DNA of 33,267 bases from Spirochaetales bacterium (GCA_017629575.1 JAGBWX010000094.1:1-33267), one strand, 5' to 3'; positions 18,127-26,362 are shown, numbered from the stretch's first letter. The notes: a model not told the origin generated them from the letters alone. A program made the numbers and translations.

Positions 18127-19043
18127 TTCTTCCTAGAAGGACAGTTTGATGTGCAGCTTGCACATGAAGTTGGTGAGCAGAATGATGTTCCCAAGAAAGA
18201 AGTATCTCTGCTTGTTGAGCATGCTGTGCCATAATTAATTGCCTCAGCAATCTTTCTCAAAGCTTCTGCTGATGGGTGTGCACCTGGGTCAGATACCCAG
18301 CTCTTGCCTTCATCCTCTGCTCTGCAAAGATCGATTTCCATAGGTACAGCACCGAGGAAAGGAACATGCATCTCATCGCACATCTTCTTTCCACCGCCCT
18401 TGCCGAAGATTGGGATTTCCTTTCCACAATCTGGGCACTTAAGGCCTGACATATTCTCGATTACGCCAATAATTGCAAGACCACACTTTCTTGCAAAGCC
18501 AACAGATCTTCTTGAATCAAGGACAGCAACATCCTGTGGTGTTGTAACAATGATTGCACCTGTCATCTCTGGAATAGCCTGAACTGCTGTGAGCTGCTCA
18601 TCGCCTGTTCCTGGAGGAGTATCGATGAGAAGGTAGTCCAATTCGCCCCACTCAGTATCTCCGATAAACTGTCTGATAGCGCTCATCTTGAGAGAGCCTC
18701 TCCAGATGATTGGAGCTGCTGGATCATCAAGCGCAAATGAGAGAGACATTACCTTGAGGCCCTTTCTTGGCTCGATTGGAATCATTGTGACTCCATCTGG
18801 TGAACCAAGCTCTGCATTCTCGCAGCCAAACATCTTTGCAACATTTGGTCCATGGATATCTACATCCAATACGCCAACTGTGCATCCCATATCTACAAGA
18901 GCATTGGCAAGGTTAACAGTAACAGTGGTCTTTCCAACGCCACCCTTACCTGACATTACCATGATCTTTCTACCGATTTTATCCATGCGCTCTCTGATTT
19001 TCTTATTCTGGAGCTCATATTCATCCATCTGGTTTTCTGCCAT
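18123..19043 (-). CDS. mrp: Mrp/NBP35-family Fe-S cluster carrier ATPase with Cys-rich tail
   Basis: A 306-residue P-loop ATPase that carries and transfers iron-sulphur clusters. The deviant Walker A SGKGGVGKTT (31-40), LDVDIHGPN (59-67), IDTPPGTGDEQ (140-150) and the cluster-binding CPDC pair (C203, C206) are all present. Beyond the usual end near residue 272 there is a tail of about 34 residues with five cysteines (C275, C289, C294, C297, C301), which could bind a second metal or cluster. An AGGAG ribosome site lies 8 nt before the ATG. It heads the operon with the NUDIX, SIMPL and AKR genes, each overlapping or abutting the next. Confidence 0.93.
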   Translation of the reverse strand: MAENQMDEYELQNKKIRERMDKIGRKIMVMSGKGGVGKTTVTVNLANALVDMGCTVGVLDVDIHGPNVAKMFGCENAELGSPDGVTMIPIEPRKGLKVMSLSFALDDPAAPIIWRGSLKMSAIRQFIGDTEWGELDYLLIDTPPGTGDEQLTAVQAIPEMTGAIIVTTPQDVAVLDSRRSVGFARKCGLAIIGVIENMSGLKCPDCGKEIPIFGKGGGKKMCDEMHVPFLGAVPMEIDLCRAEDEGKSWVSDPGAHPSAEALRKIAEAINYGTACSTSRDTSFLGTSFCSPTSCASCTSNCPSRKK

Positions 19044-19061
19044 CTTTTTTCTCCTAATTGG

Positions 19062-19070
19062 ATTATAACA
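19062..19070 (-). promoter_or_regulatory. Extended -10 promoter of the mrp operon
   Basis: On the minus strand TGTTATAAT forms an extended -10 (TG-N-TATAAT) with a perfect hexamer at 19062-19067. No good -35 is present, as is common for extended -10 promoters. The predicted start lies near 19055, giving a short leader of about 12 nt that still includes the AGGAG ribosome site. Confidence 0.55.
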
Positions 19071-19107
19071 CTTATGAAAATTAAATACAGTAAGTCAGTT
19101 AAAGTCT

Positions 19108-19128
19108 ACCTCATCAATTGATGATGGT
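19108..19128. promoter_or_regulatory. Palindromic operator candidate between mrp and oadG
   Basis: TCATCAATTGATGA (19111-19124) is a perfect 14-bp palindrome; with flanking ACC and GGT it extends to a near-perfect 20-base dyad. It lies between the divergent mrp and oadG promoters, about 130 bp before the oad promoter. No T-run follows, so an operator is more likely than a terminator. Confidence 0.45.
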
Positions 19129-19231
19129 GCCCCAACCTGCTTTGTAAACCGCTTTTTCTCTGTAAACTCAAAAACTGAACAAAATCATGTTTTTTTTATA
19201 GATATCGCAAAGATTTAGATACTGTATTCAG

Positions 19232-19261
19232 TTGAATCACAACACTTCTATCTGATATAGT
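19232..19261 (+). promoter_or_regulatory. Promoter of the oadGAB operon
   Basis: -35 TTGAAT (19232-19237) and -10 TATAGT (19256-19261) are separated by 18 bp. The predicted start near 19268 leaves a leader of about 28 nt with an AGGAG ribosome site at 19282-19286. Confidence 0.5.
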
Positions 19262-19295
19262 TTTATAGATTCCAAGAATATAGGAGAAAACATAA

Positions 19296-19580
19296 ATGTT
19301 GGCATTGTTAGAAAATCTGCCTAAAGAGACTCTTTCAACTCAGTTAGGCTACGGTGCTGTACTTATGCTTCTCGGAATGGCCACAGTATTCCTATTTTTA
19401 GTAATCCTTATTTTCTGCACAAAGGCTATGAGCAGAATTGTTGGTTCTATGGGAAAAAAGGCTCCAGTAGAAGCTAAGAAACCAACCACATCAAGTGCAT
19501 CAGTACAGGCTGCTCCTGTAGCAAATGATGCAGCAATCGCAGCAGCAATCGCAGCTGCCTATGACAAATCCAATAATTAA
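19296..19580 (+). CDS. oadG: Oxaloacetate decarboxylase gamma subunit
   Basis: A 94-residue small subunit that anchors and assembles the decarboxylase complex in the inner membrane. One membrane helix (about 18-42, GAVLMLLGMATVFLFLVILI) is followed by a charged and Ala-rich cytoplasmic tail, the usual OadG/MmdD plan. Identification rests on this architecture and on its place directly before oadA (12 nt gap) and oadB. It could alternatively be called a methylmalonyl-CoA decarboxylase delta subunit. The ribosome site AGGAG lies about 10 nt before the ATG. Confidence 0.88.
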   Translation: MLALLENLPKETLSTQLGYGAVLMLLGMATVFLFLVILIFCTKAMSRIVGSMGKKAPVEAKKPTTSSASVQAAPVANDAAIAAAIAAAYDKSNN

Positions 19581-19592
19581 AGAGGTTCAAGA

Positions 19593-21737
19593 ATGAGCAA
19601 GAAGAAAGTTGATTTTATGCTTACAGCTTTCCGTGATGGCTTCCAGTCAGTATATGGTGCTAGAGTCTTCACAAAGGATTTCATGCCTGCAGTTGCTGCT
19701 GCTAGAGAGGCAGGAATAACACACATGGAAGCAGGTGGTGGCGCAAGATTCCAGGCACTCTACTTCTACACAAATGAAAATGCTTTCGATATGATGGATG
19801 AGTTCAGAAGAGTAGCTGGCCCAGATGCAAACCTCCAGACACTCTCAAGAGGCGTTAACGTAGTAGGCCTCGATTCTCAGCCAAGAGATATGATCAAGCT
19901 CCATGCTCAGATGTTCAAGAAGCATGGTATGACAACAATCAGAAACTTCGACGCACTCAATGACGTTAACAACCTCATTGACTCAGGTAAGGCTATTCAC
20001 GAAGCTGGCCTCAAGCACGAAGTTACAGTTACAATGATGTCTCTCCCAGATGGCCTCAGAGGTGCACACGATCCAGATTTCTATGAAAGAATCCTCAAGG
20101 AAATCCTCGCTGCAAAGATCCCATTTGACTCAGTATGTTTCAAGGATGCTTCAGGTACATCAACACCTCAGGTTGTATACGAGACAATGAAGAGAGCAAG
20201 AAAGCTCCTCGGACCAAACATGAAGATTGTATTCCACTCACACGAGACAGCTGGTGTTTCAATTCAGCAGTACATGGCAGCTCTCGACGGTGGTGCAAGC
20301 TCACTTGACCTCTCAATGTCACCAGTATCAGGCGGCACATGTCAGCCAGACATCATCACAATGTGGCACGCACTCAGAGGAACAAACTACACACTCGACA
20401 TCGACATCGAGAAGGTAAAGAAGGCAGAAACTGTATTCGAAGAATGCATGGCTGACTACTTCCTCCCACCAGAAGCAACACAGGTTAACCCAACTATCCC
20501 ATTCTCACCACTCCCAGGCGGTGCTCTCACAGCTAACACTCAGATGCTCAGAGACAATGGCCTCATGGATAAGTACCCACTTATCGTTGCAGCAATGAGA
20601 GAGACAGTAGCAAAGGGTGGCTTCGGTACATCAGTTACACCTGTTTCACAGTTCTACTTCCAGCAGGCATTCAACAACGTTATGTTCGGACCATGGAAGA
20701 AGTTCGCAGAAGGTTATGGCAAGATGGTTCTCGGTTACTTCGGTAAGACACCAGTAGAACCAGACCCAGAAGTTGTAAAGCTCGCAGCAGAAGCTCTCAA
20801 GCTTGAGCCTACAAAGGAAAAGGTTGTTGACATCAACGACAAGGATCCAAACAAGGGCGTTGCAGCAGCTACAAAGATGCTCGAAGAAGCAGGTCTTCCT
20901 GTAACAGACGAAAATATCTTCATTGCTGGCGCATGTAAGGAAAAGGGTATCCTCTACCTCACAGGCAAGGCTAAGGTTAACGGCGTAAGACTTAAGAGCC
21001 AGACTCCTGCTCCTGCAGCAGCTCCAGCTAAGGCAGCAAACGCAAAGAAGGAATACACTGTTACAGTTAATGGCGCACAGTATGGTGTTAAGCTCGAGAA
21101 CGGTCAGGCTATCGTTAACGGCGTAGCTTACCCACTCTCAATTGCAGACGGCATCACAGCAGCTCCTGCAGCTCCAGCAGCAGCACCTGCAGCAGCAGTA
21201 ACAGTAACTGGCTCAGAAGAAGTCAAGGCTCCAATGCCAGGCTTAGTTCTCCGCCTCAATGTTAAGGTTGGCGACAAGGTTAAGAAGGATGACATCATCA
21301 TGGTTATGGAAGCTATGAAGATGGAGAACGAAATCTACGCACCATGCGATGGCGTTATCTCTTCAATCCCAGTTTCACAGGGCCAGCAGCTCCAGGCAGG
21401 AGATCTCTTGATGACAATCGGTGGCGTAGCAGTTGCAGCACCAGCTCCAGCAGCAGCACCTGCACCAGCTCCAGCAGCAGCACCTGCACCAGCAGCACCA
21501 GCTCCAGCAGCAGCTCCAGCAGGCGGACAGGAAGTTAAGGCTCCAATGCCAGGCTTAGCACTTCGCTTCAACGTAAAGGTTGGCGACAAGGTTAACGAGA
21601 ATGACATTCTCATGGTTATGGAAGCTATGAAGATGGAGAACGAGATCTATTCTCCATGCGCAGGTACAGTAACAGCAATTTGCGTAAATCAGGGTGAGCA
21701 GCTCCAGGCTGGCGATACTCTCATGACAATTGCTTAA
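19593..21737 (+). CDS. oadA: Oxaloacetate decarboxylase alpha subunit with two tandem biotinyl domains
   Basis: A 714-residue biotin protein that transfers the carboxyl group of oxaloacetate to biotin, releasing pyruvate. The carboxyltransferase domain (about 1-300) shows RDGFQSVYGAR, CFKDASGTSTP and HSHETAGVS, followed by the PYC/OADA conserved domain (about 300-470). After Ala/Pro linkers come two biotinyl domains, residues about 543-609 and 647-714. Each has the VMEAMKMEN lipoylation-type motif with biotinyl lysines K576 and K680. Most OadA proteins are about 590-600 residues with one such domain. The extra domain and linker explain the added length. RDGFQS replaces the more usual RDAHQS. 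The subunit is soluble and docks on OadB and OadG. A related substrate (another decarboxylase of this class) cannot be excluded. Confidence 0.93.
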   Translation: MSKKKVDFMLTAFRDGFQSVYGARVFTKDFMPAVAAAREAGITHMEAGGGARFQALYFYTNENAFDMMDEFRRVAGPDANLQTLSRGVNVVGLDSQPRDMIKLHAQMFKKHGMTTIRNFDALNDVNNLIDSGKAIHEAGLKHEVTVTMMSLPDGLRGAHDPDFYERILKEILAAKIPFDSVCFKDASGTSTPQVVYETMKRARKLLGPNMKIVFHSHETAGVSIQQYMAALDGGASSLDLSMSPVSGGTCQPDIITMWHALRGTNYTLDIDIEKVKKAETVFEECMADYFLPPEATQVNPTIPFSPLPGGALTANTQMLRDNGLMDKYPLIVAAMRETVAKGGFGTSVTPVSQFYFQQAFNNVMFGPWKKFAEGYGKMVLGYFGKTPVEPDPEVVKLAAEALKLEPTKEKVVDINDKDPNKGVAAATKMLEEAGLPVTDENIFIAGACKEKGILYLTGKAKVNGVRLKSQTPAPAAAPAKAANAKKEYTVTVNGAQYGVKLENGQAIVNGVAYPLSIADGITAAPAAPAAAPAAAVTVTGSEEVKAPMPGLVLRLNVKVGDKVKKDDIIMVMEAMKMENEIYAPCDGVISSIPVSQGQQLQAGDLLMTIGGVAVAAPAPAAAPAPAPAAAPAPAAPAPAAAPAGGQEVKAPMPGLALRFNVKVGDKVNENDILMVMEAMKMENEIYSPCAGTVTAICVNQGEQLQAGDTLMTIA
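21219..21735 (+). repeat. Direct repeat of biotinyl-domain coding sequence, period 312 bp
   Basis: The two biotinyl domains of oadA are encoded by similar DNA beginning at 21219 and 21531, exactly 104 codons apart. Several stretches are identical or nearly so, for example around the two EAMKMEN codons (21309 and 21621). Confidence 0.9.
21438..21485 (+). repeat. Two exact 24-bp tandem units in the Ala/Pro linker
   Basis: The unit encodes APAPAAAP and occurs at 21438-21461 and again at 21462-21485 with no difference, followed by partial copies to about 21520. It lies in the flexible linker between the biotinyl domains. Copy-number change would keep the frame. Confidence 0.9.
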
Positions 21738-21748
21738 GGAGTTCGTAA

Positions 21749-22945
21749 ATGGACGTTATTCTTTCAGGACTTAAGAACCTGCTTGCATCTACAGGTATCG
21801 TTGGTTTCCTAGCCCCTGGTGGCTGGGCCAACGCTGTTATGATTCTTGTTGGTTTCCTTCTTTTGTATCTTGGAATCAAGAAGGGCTTCGAGCCACTTCT
21901 TCTTGTTCCAATCGCAATGGGTTGCGTACTTTCAAACATCCCATTTGCTTACATTGCTAGCGTAGACCCAACAAACGGTCTTCCTGGCTTCATCAAGATT
22001 CTCTATGATGCAGGTATTGAATCAGGCCTCTTCCCATGCCTTATCTTCATGGGCGTTGGTGCAATGACAGACTTCGGACCACTCATTGCTAACCCTAAGA
22101 CACTTCTTTTAGGTGCAGCAGCTCAGCTCGGTATCTTCTCAGCACTTATCGGAGCTCTCCTTCTTTCCTTCATCCCAGGAATCAACTTCGACCTTGCAGT
22201 TGCAGGCTCAATCGGTATCATCGGTGGTGCTGACGGCCCAACAGCCATCTACGTAACAAGACTCCTTGCTCCAGATTATCTTGGATCAATCGCAGTTGCA
22301 GCTTACTCATACATGGCTCTTGTTCCAATCATTCAGCCACCAATTATGACAGCTCTTACTACTAAGGAAGAAAGAAAGATCAGAATGCAGCAGCTTAGAC
22401 CTGTTTCACAGGGCGAGAAGATTGTATTCCCAATCCTCGTTATCACACTCTGTGGCATTCTCCTACCTTCAGCAGCACCTCTCATGGGCGCACTCATGTT
22501 CGGTAACCTCGCTAAGGAATGTGGTGTTCTCGGCAGACTTGCAGACACAATGTCAAATGCTCTCATGAACATTGTTACAATCTTCCTTGGCCTCTCAGTA
22601 GGTTCAAAGATGGCAGCAGAGAAGTTCCTCACTCTCGAAACTCTCGGCATCCTCCTTTTGGGCATGGTTGCATTCGGTATCGGTACAGCTGGTGGTGTTC
22701 TTCTTGCTAAGCTCATGAATGCTATTGACAAGAAGCACCCAATCAACCCACTCATCGGTGCTGCAGGCGTATCAGCAGTTCCAATGGCAGCTCGTGTTGC
22801 ATCAAAGGTTGGACAGAAGGAAGATCCTCAGAACTTCCTCCTCATGCACGCTATGGGACCAAACGTATCTGGCGTTATCGGTTCTGCAGTAGCAGCTGGC
22901 GTACTTATGTCAGTTATCCCTAACATGATGGCTTCATTAGTTTAA
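21749..22945 (+). CDS. oadB: Oxaloacetate decarboxylase beta subunit, sodium pump
   Basis: A 398-residue integral membrane subunit that decarboxylates carboxybiotin and exports sodium ions. It has about nine to eleven membrane segments and the conserved [10 protein letters not shown] motif with D162, equivalent to the sodium-coordinating Asp of the Klebsiella enzyme. The N-terminal [21 protein letters not shown] and the later [18 protein letters not shown] segments are also family features. It lies 11 nt after oadA with GGAG before the ATG. A strong terminator follows, closing the oadGAB operon. Confidence 0.95.
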   Translation: MDVILSGLKNLLASTGIVGFLAPGGWANAVMILVGFLLLYLGIKKGFEPLLLVPIAMGCVLSNIPFAYIASVDPTNGLPGFIKILYDAGIESGLFPCLIFMGVGAMTDFGPLIANPKTLLLGAAAQLGIFSALIGALLLSFIPGINFDLAVAGSIGIIGGADGPTAIYVTRLLAPDYLGSIAVAAYSYMALVPIIQPPIMTALTTKEERKIRMQQLRPVSQGEKIVFPILVITLCGILLPSAAPLMGALMFGNLAKECGVLGRLADTMSNALMNIVTIFLGLSVGSKMAAEKFLTLETLGILLLGMVAFGIGTAGGVLLAKLMNAIDKKHPINPLIGAAGVSAVPMAARVASKVGQKEDPQNFLLMHAMGPNVSGVIGSAVAAGVLMSVIPNMMASLV

Positions 22946-22966
22946 TCTCTAATGAGTTTTTGTATG

Positions 22967-22990
22967 GCTCCCTTTCGAGGGAGCTTTTTT
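22967..22990 (+). terminator. Intrinsic terminator of the oad operon
   Basis: The perfect 7-bp stem GCTCCCT/AGGGAGC is capped by a stable TTCG tetraloop and followed by six T. Confidence 0.95.
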
Positions 22991-23039
22991 ACTACCAAAA
23001 TACAATGTTATGCTTTATCATTAAATTGGAGGAGTTGTT

Positions 23040-23534
23040 ATGCCAAATAAGAGAACAGATAGCATTAGCTGGGACGAATACTTTATGGGAGTGGCTGTAC
23101 TATCTTCAATGAGATCCAAAGATCCAAACACTCAAGTTGGAGCTTGCATAGTATCTCAAGACAAGAAAATCATCGGAGTTGGATACAATGGATTTCCTAT
23201 CGGATGCTCTGATGACGATTTGCCTTGGGATAGAGATGGAGATTGGTATGACACAAAATATCCATATGTATGCCACGCAGAGCTTAATGCAATTCTCAAT
23301 GCAAACAATCCAACCCTCCTAAAAGGAGCAACTTTATATGTTGCCCTCTTCCCTTGCAATGAATGCGCAAAGGCTGTAATCCAAGCAGGAATCAAGAAGG
23401 TAATCTATCTTTCTGACAAATACAAGGATACAGCGGGAACAAAGGCTTCAAAGCGCATGTTCGATACTGCTGGTGTTGAATATAAGCAACTTGAATCTTC
23501 CGGTAAGGTTCTCACCCTAGAACTCAAAGTGTGA
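23040..23534 (+). CDS. dCMP deaminase (ComEB-like)
   Basis: A 164-residue zinc deaminase that converts dCMP to dUMP for thymidylate synthesis. The zinc site is complete: H79-A-E81 in CHAELNAI and PCNEC (C106, C109). [16 protein letters not shown] (49-63) is the substrate-recognition segment of the dCMP deaminase family. Length is typical. A strong GGAGGAG ribosome site lies 6-7 nt before the ATG. The molybdenum hydroxylase gene follows after 72 nt with its own -10, so they are probably separate transcripts. Confidence 0.9.
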   Translation: MPNKRTDSISWDEYFMGVAVLSSMRSKDPNTQVGACIVSQDKKIIGVGYNGFPIGCSDDDLPWDRDGDWYDTKYPYVCHAELNAILNANNPTLLKGATLYVALFPCNECAKAVIQAGIKKVIYLSDKYKDTAGTKASKRMFDTAGVEYKQLESSGKVLTLELKV

Positions 23535-23537
23535 AGA

Positions 23538-23543
23538 TATAAT
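23538..23543 (+). promoter_or_regulatory. Candidate -10 of the molybdenum hydroxylase gene
   Basis: A perfect TATAAT just after the dCMP deaminase stop. No convincing -35 was found. The predicted start is near 23550, where the leader stem begins. Confidence 0.4.
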
Positions 23544-23550
23544 ATATTAA

Positions 23551-23592
23551 GGTAGGTATCACAGACCCCCCTCAGGAGCTAAGCGGCTTGCC
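23551..23592 (+). promoter_or_regulatory. Possible structured leader of the molybdenum hydroxylase mRNA
   Basis: In RNA, GGUAGGU (23551-23557) can pair with GCUUGCC (23586-23592) through seven pairs including three G-U. This encloses a GC-rich 28-nt loop with CCCCCC and CAGGAG. It would lie at the very 5' end of the predicted transcript, just before the ribosome site AAGGA (23597-23601). It does not match a riboswitch class I can recall with confidence. Confidence 0.3.
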
Positions 23593-23606
23593 AGTAAAGG
23601 AATATG

Positions 23607-26156
23607 ATGAAACTTATCGTAAACGGAATTGAAAGACATCCAGAAAAGGATCAGAAGCTCCTCTCTTACCTAAGAGATGAACTTAATCTCCCTGGCACCA
23701 AGGATGGATGCTCAGAAGGCGCATGCGGAGCTTGCTCTGTACTTGTCAATGGGAAGCTGACTAAGGCATGCATACCATTGCTATCGAAGATAGATGGCGC
23801 AGAAGTTATAACTATAGAAGGACTTTCAGAGAGAGAAAAATCTGTCTACTCGTACTGTTTTGCAGAAGCTGGAGCTGTTCAATGCGGCTATTGCATTCCT
23901 GGCATGATCATGGCTGCAAAGTCCCTTTTAGATGCAAACTTAAATCCAACAAGGCAAGATGTAAAGAAAGCCATTAGAGGCAATATCTGCAGATGTACAG
24001 GATATGTGAAGATAGAAGATGCTATTTTGATGGCAGCAGATTACTTTAGAGAAAACAAGGCTGTAAATCCAGAAAAGGAAAGTGGTCGAATAACAACAAG
24101 ATTCAGAAGAATCGATGCAATCGAAAAAGCCTTGGGAGAAGGAAAATATGCTGATGATATCAACATCGAAGGCATGGTATATGCATCAGCGCTTCGCTCT
24201 CCAGTTCCACGCGCAAAAATCATAAAGATTGACTCATCAGAATGCGAAAAAGATGAAAGATGCGTGAAGGTTATCAAGAGAGAGGATGTTCCTGTAAATA
24301 AGCTTGGGCATCTTGTGCATGACTGGGATGTACTCATCGGAGAGGGAATGATCACCCACTATGTCGGTGATGCTCTATGTCTCGTTGTCTCTTACGACAA
24401 GAATGCTCTTGATGAACTTAAGAAAAAAATCATTGTTGAATATGAAGAGCTTCCAGGTGTGTTCTTGCCTCAAGATGCCCTTACTGAAGCAATATCTGTA
24501 CATGAAAATAAGTCAAATGTTCTAGTTGAGCAGCACATTTTAAGAGGTGATGCAACAGGTGTTCTCGAAGAATGCGACATAGTCATTGAAGGTGATTACC
24601 ACACACCATTTACAGAGCATGCATTCATGGAAATGGAATGTGCAATTGCAATGCCTGACAGAAACGACGGAATCTTTGCAATTACTGCAGGACAGTCAAT
24701 CTACGATGACCAAAGAGAAATCGCAAGAATGCTACATCTTCCTAAACACAGAGTACGAGTCCAGACCGCACTTGTTGGCGGTGGATTTGGTGGCAAGGAA
24801 GATATGTCTGTCCAGCATCACGCAGCACTTGCTGCATGGATTTGCCAGCGACCTGTAAAAATCAAGCTTACAAGACAGGAATCTCTGATGATCCATCCTA
24901 AGAGACATCCTATGGATATCCACGTTAAGCTTGGTGCCGATAAGAACGGTAGATTCAAAGCCCTCAAGGCTAAGATCATCGCAGACACAGGCGCATATGC
25001 ATCTCTTGGCGGTCCAGTTCTGCAGAGAGCTTGCACACATGCATCAGGACCTTATAACTACAAGAACCTCGATGTTCATGGAGTTGCCCTCTATACAAAC
25101 AATGTTCCATCTGGGGCATTTAGAGGCTTCGGTGTCACACAGTCATGCTTTGCAATTGAAAGTGCTATTGATGATCTGGCTGAAAAGCTTGGAATGGATC
25201 CATTTGAGATTAGACTGAAGAACGTTGTAAAACCTGGTCAGATTCTCCCTAATGGACAGATTGCAACTTCCGACTGTGGCATCACAGAGTGTATGGAAGC
25301 AGTTAAAGATGCATATTATGCCTCCGATAGAACAGGCATAGCGCTTGCAATGAAGAATAGCGGAATCGGCGTTGGCGTTCCAGATACTGGAAGATGTACA
25401 ATGAGCGTTGAAGGCGGAAAGATTCACCTCAGAACCTCTGCAGCCTGCATGGGACAGGGAATTGCAACAGTTGCACTTCAAATTGCCGTAGAGACTCTTG
25501 GAGTTGATCCTGATTTAATCATAGTTGAAAATCCAGATACCTCTAGAACTCCAGACTCTGGTACATCTACAGCCTCAAGGCAAACTGCCTTCACAGGCGA
25601 AGCTGTAAGAAGAGCTGCAGAAAAGCTGAGAATCGAGATGAATGAATTCTCTCTCAAGGAACTGGAAGGAAGTGAATACTTTGCTGAGTTCTGCTATGAA
25701 ACAGACCCTATCACATCAAAGAAGGGAAACCCTATTTCCCACTTGGCATTCTCCTACTCTGCACAGGTAGCAGAGCTAGATGAAAATGGAAAGGTTAAAA
25801 AAATCACTGCAGCCTGCGATGCCGGAAGAGTTATCAACAGACAGGCAATCGAAGGTCAGATTGAAGGCGGTGTCTTGATGGGTATGGGCTTTGCTCTCAC
25901 CGAGAATTTCAAGACCGAAAATGGCTATGTTAAGTCTAAGTACGGAACCCTGGGACTTATTAGAGCTACAGACGCACCAGAGATTGAAGTAATCTGCGTA
26001 CAGGGTCCAGACGAACTTCCAACCAGCTACGGTTCTAAGGGTGTCGGAGAACTATGCACTATTCCAACAGCTCCTGCAATTGCAAATGCATACAAGAGGC
26101 GTGATGGTATCAGAAGATACTCACTGCCACTTGAGAAAACAGCATACAAAAAGTAG
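23607..26156 (+). CDS. Fused molybdenum hydroxylase, selenium-dependent xanthine dehydrogenase type
   Basis: An 849-residue protein joining the [2Fe-2S] subunit and the molybdopterin subunit of the xanthine dehydrogenase family. The N-terminal ferredoxin cluster has C35, C40, C43 and C55; the second cluster has C93, C96, C128 and C130. The molybdopterin part (about 160-845) shows GQSIYDDQREIAR, VGGGFGGKED, GAFRGFGVTQ and the catalytic Glu region GVGELCTIPTAPA near the C-terminus. There is no FAD domain. Fused architecture and length fit the selenium-dependent xanthine dehydrogenases of Enterococcus and clostridia (about 850), and also resemble Desulfovibrio aldehyde oxidoreductase (about 907). 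The role in purine breakdown is inferred. The second of two adjacent ATGs is favoured by the AAGGA spacing. No FAD subunit, Moco-sulphur/selenium insertion or maturation genes are adjacent. Confidence 0.88.
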   Translation: MKLIVNGIERHPEKDQKLLSYLRDELNLPGTKDGCSEGACGACSVLVNGKLTKACIPLLSKIDGAEVITIEGLSEREKSVYSYCFAEAGAVQCGYCIPGMIMAAKSLLDANLNPTRQDVKKAIRGNICRCTGYVKIEDAILMAADYFRENKAVNPEKESGRITTRFRRIDAIEKALGEGKYADDINIEGMVYASALRSPVPRAKIIKIDSSECEKDERCVKVIKREDVPVNKLGHLVHDWDVLIGEGMITHYVGDALCLVVSYDKNALDELKKKIIVEYEELPGVFLPQDALTEAISVHENKSNVLVEQHILRGDATGVLEECDIVIEGDYHTPFTEHAFMEMECAIAMPDRNDGIFAITAGQSIYDDQREIARMLHLPKHRVRVQTALVGGGFGGKEDMSVQHHAALAAWICQRPVKIKLTRQESLMIHPKRHPMDIHVKLGADKNGRFKALKAKIIADTGAYASLGGPVLQRACTHASGPYNYKNLDVHGVALYTNNVPSGAFRGFGVTQSCFAIESAIDDLAEKLGMDPFEIRLKNVVKPGQILPNGQIATSDCGITECMEAVKDAYYASDRTGIALAMKNSGIGVGVPDTGRCTMSVEGGKIHLRTSAACMGQGIATVALQIAVETLGVDPDLIIVENPDTSRTPDSGTSTASRQTAFTGEAVRRAAEKLRIEMNEFSLKELEGSEYFAEFCYETDPITSKKGNPISHLAFSYSAQVAELDENGKVKKITAACDAGRVINRQAIEGQIEGGVLMGMGFALTENFKTENGYVKSKYGTLGLIRATDAPEIEVICVQGPDELPTSYGSKGVGELCTIPTAPAIANAYKRRDGIRRYSLPLEKTAYKK

Positions 26157-26202
26157 GTTCTTCACTGAAGGTTGTGGCATAGGAAAATTGTTAAAAGAAT
26201 AA

Positions 26203-26258
26203 GGCATGTAGGTTCTAAAGTAATTCTACCAACGAAATACAAGGAACCCATACATGCC
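26203..26258. repeat. Imperfect inverted repeat downstream of the molybdenum hydroxylase
   Basis: GGCATGTAGGTTC (26203-26215) pairs with GAACCCATACATGCC (26244-26258), with a two-base bulge. The 28-base loop can form its own small helix (GTAG/CTAC). There is no T-run after it. The right arm carries the start of a 22-codon frame. It could be the end of a lost insertion sequence or a processing hairpin. Confidence 0.5.
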
Positions 26259-26322
26259 CTATATAGGTGATACTTTTTCATCACAATTTAAGAGCAGAAA
26301 GAGTGCAAAAACTTGGAAATAA
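26254..26322 (+). other. Short open frame of 22 codons, uncertain
   Basis: An ATG preceded by AAGGAA (26241-26246) starts a 22-codon frame beginning MPYIGDTFSS and ending in TAA. It resembles the first residues of some transposases in style, but I cannot place it, and it may be chance. The rest of 26157-26378 holds only the two hairpins. Confidence 0.2.
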
Positions 26323-26362
26323 TAACGCCTTTCAACTGAACTGTTCCCAGTGAAAAGCGTTA
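26323..26362. terminator. Long imperfect hairpin before the YghZ gene 3' end
   Basis: TAACGCCTTTCAACTG (26323-26338) pairs with CAGTGAAAAGCGTTA (26348-26362), with one bulge and one mismatch around a 9-nt loop. It lies 17 nt beyond the stop codon of the minus-strand aldo/keto reductase gene. T-runs are poor on both sides, so termination is possible but not assured. Confidence 0.4.

Noticed and set aside
21438-21520. CRISPR-like or satellite array
   Set aside because: The repeat is in frame, has no spacers and encodes a flexible Ala/Pro linker.
21335-21613. Minus-strand Ala/Gly-rich frame inside oadA
   Set aside because: It is a shadow of the repetitive Ala/Pro linker on the opposite strand.
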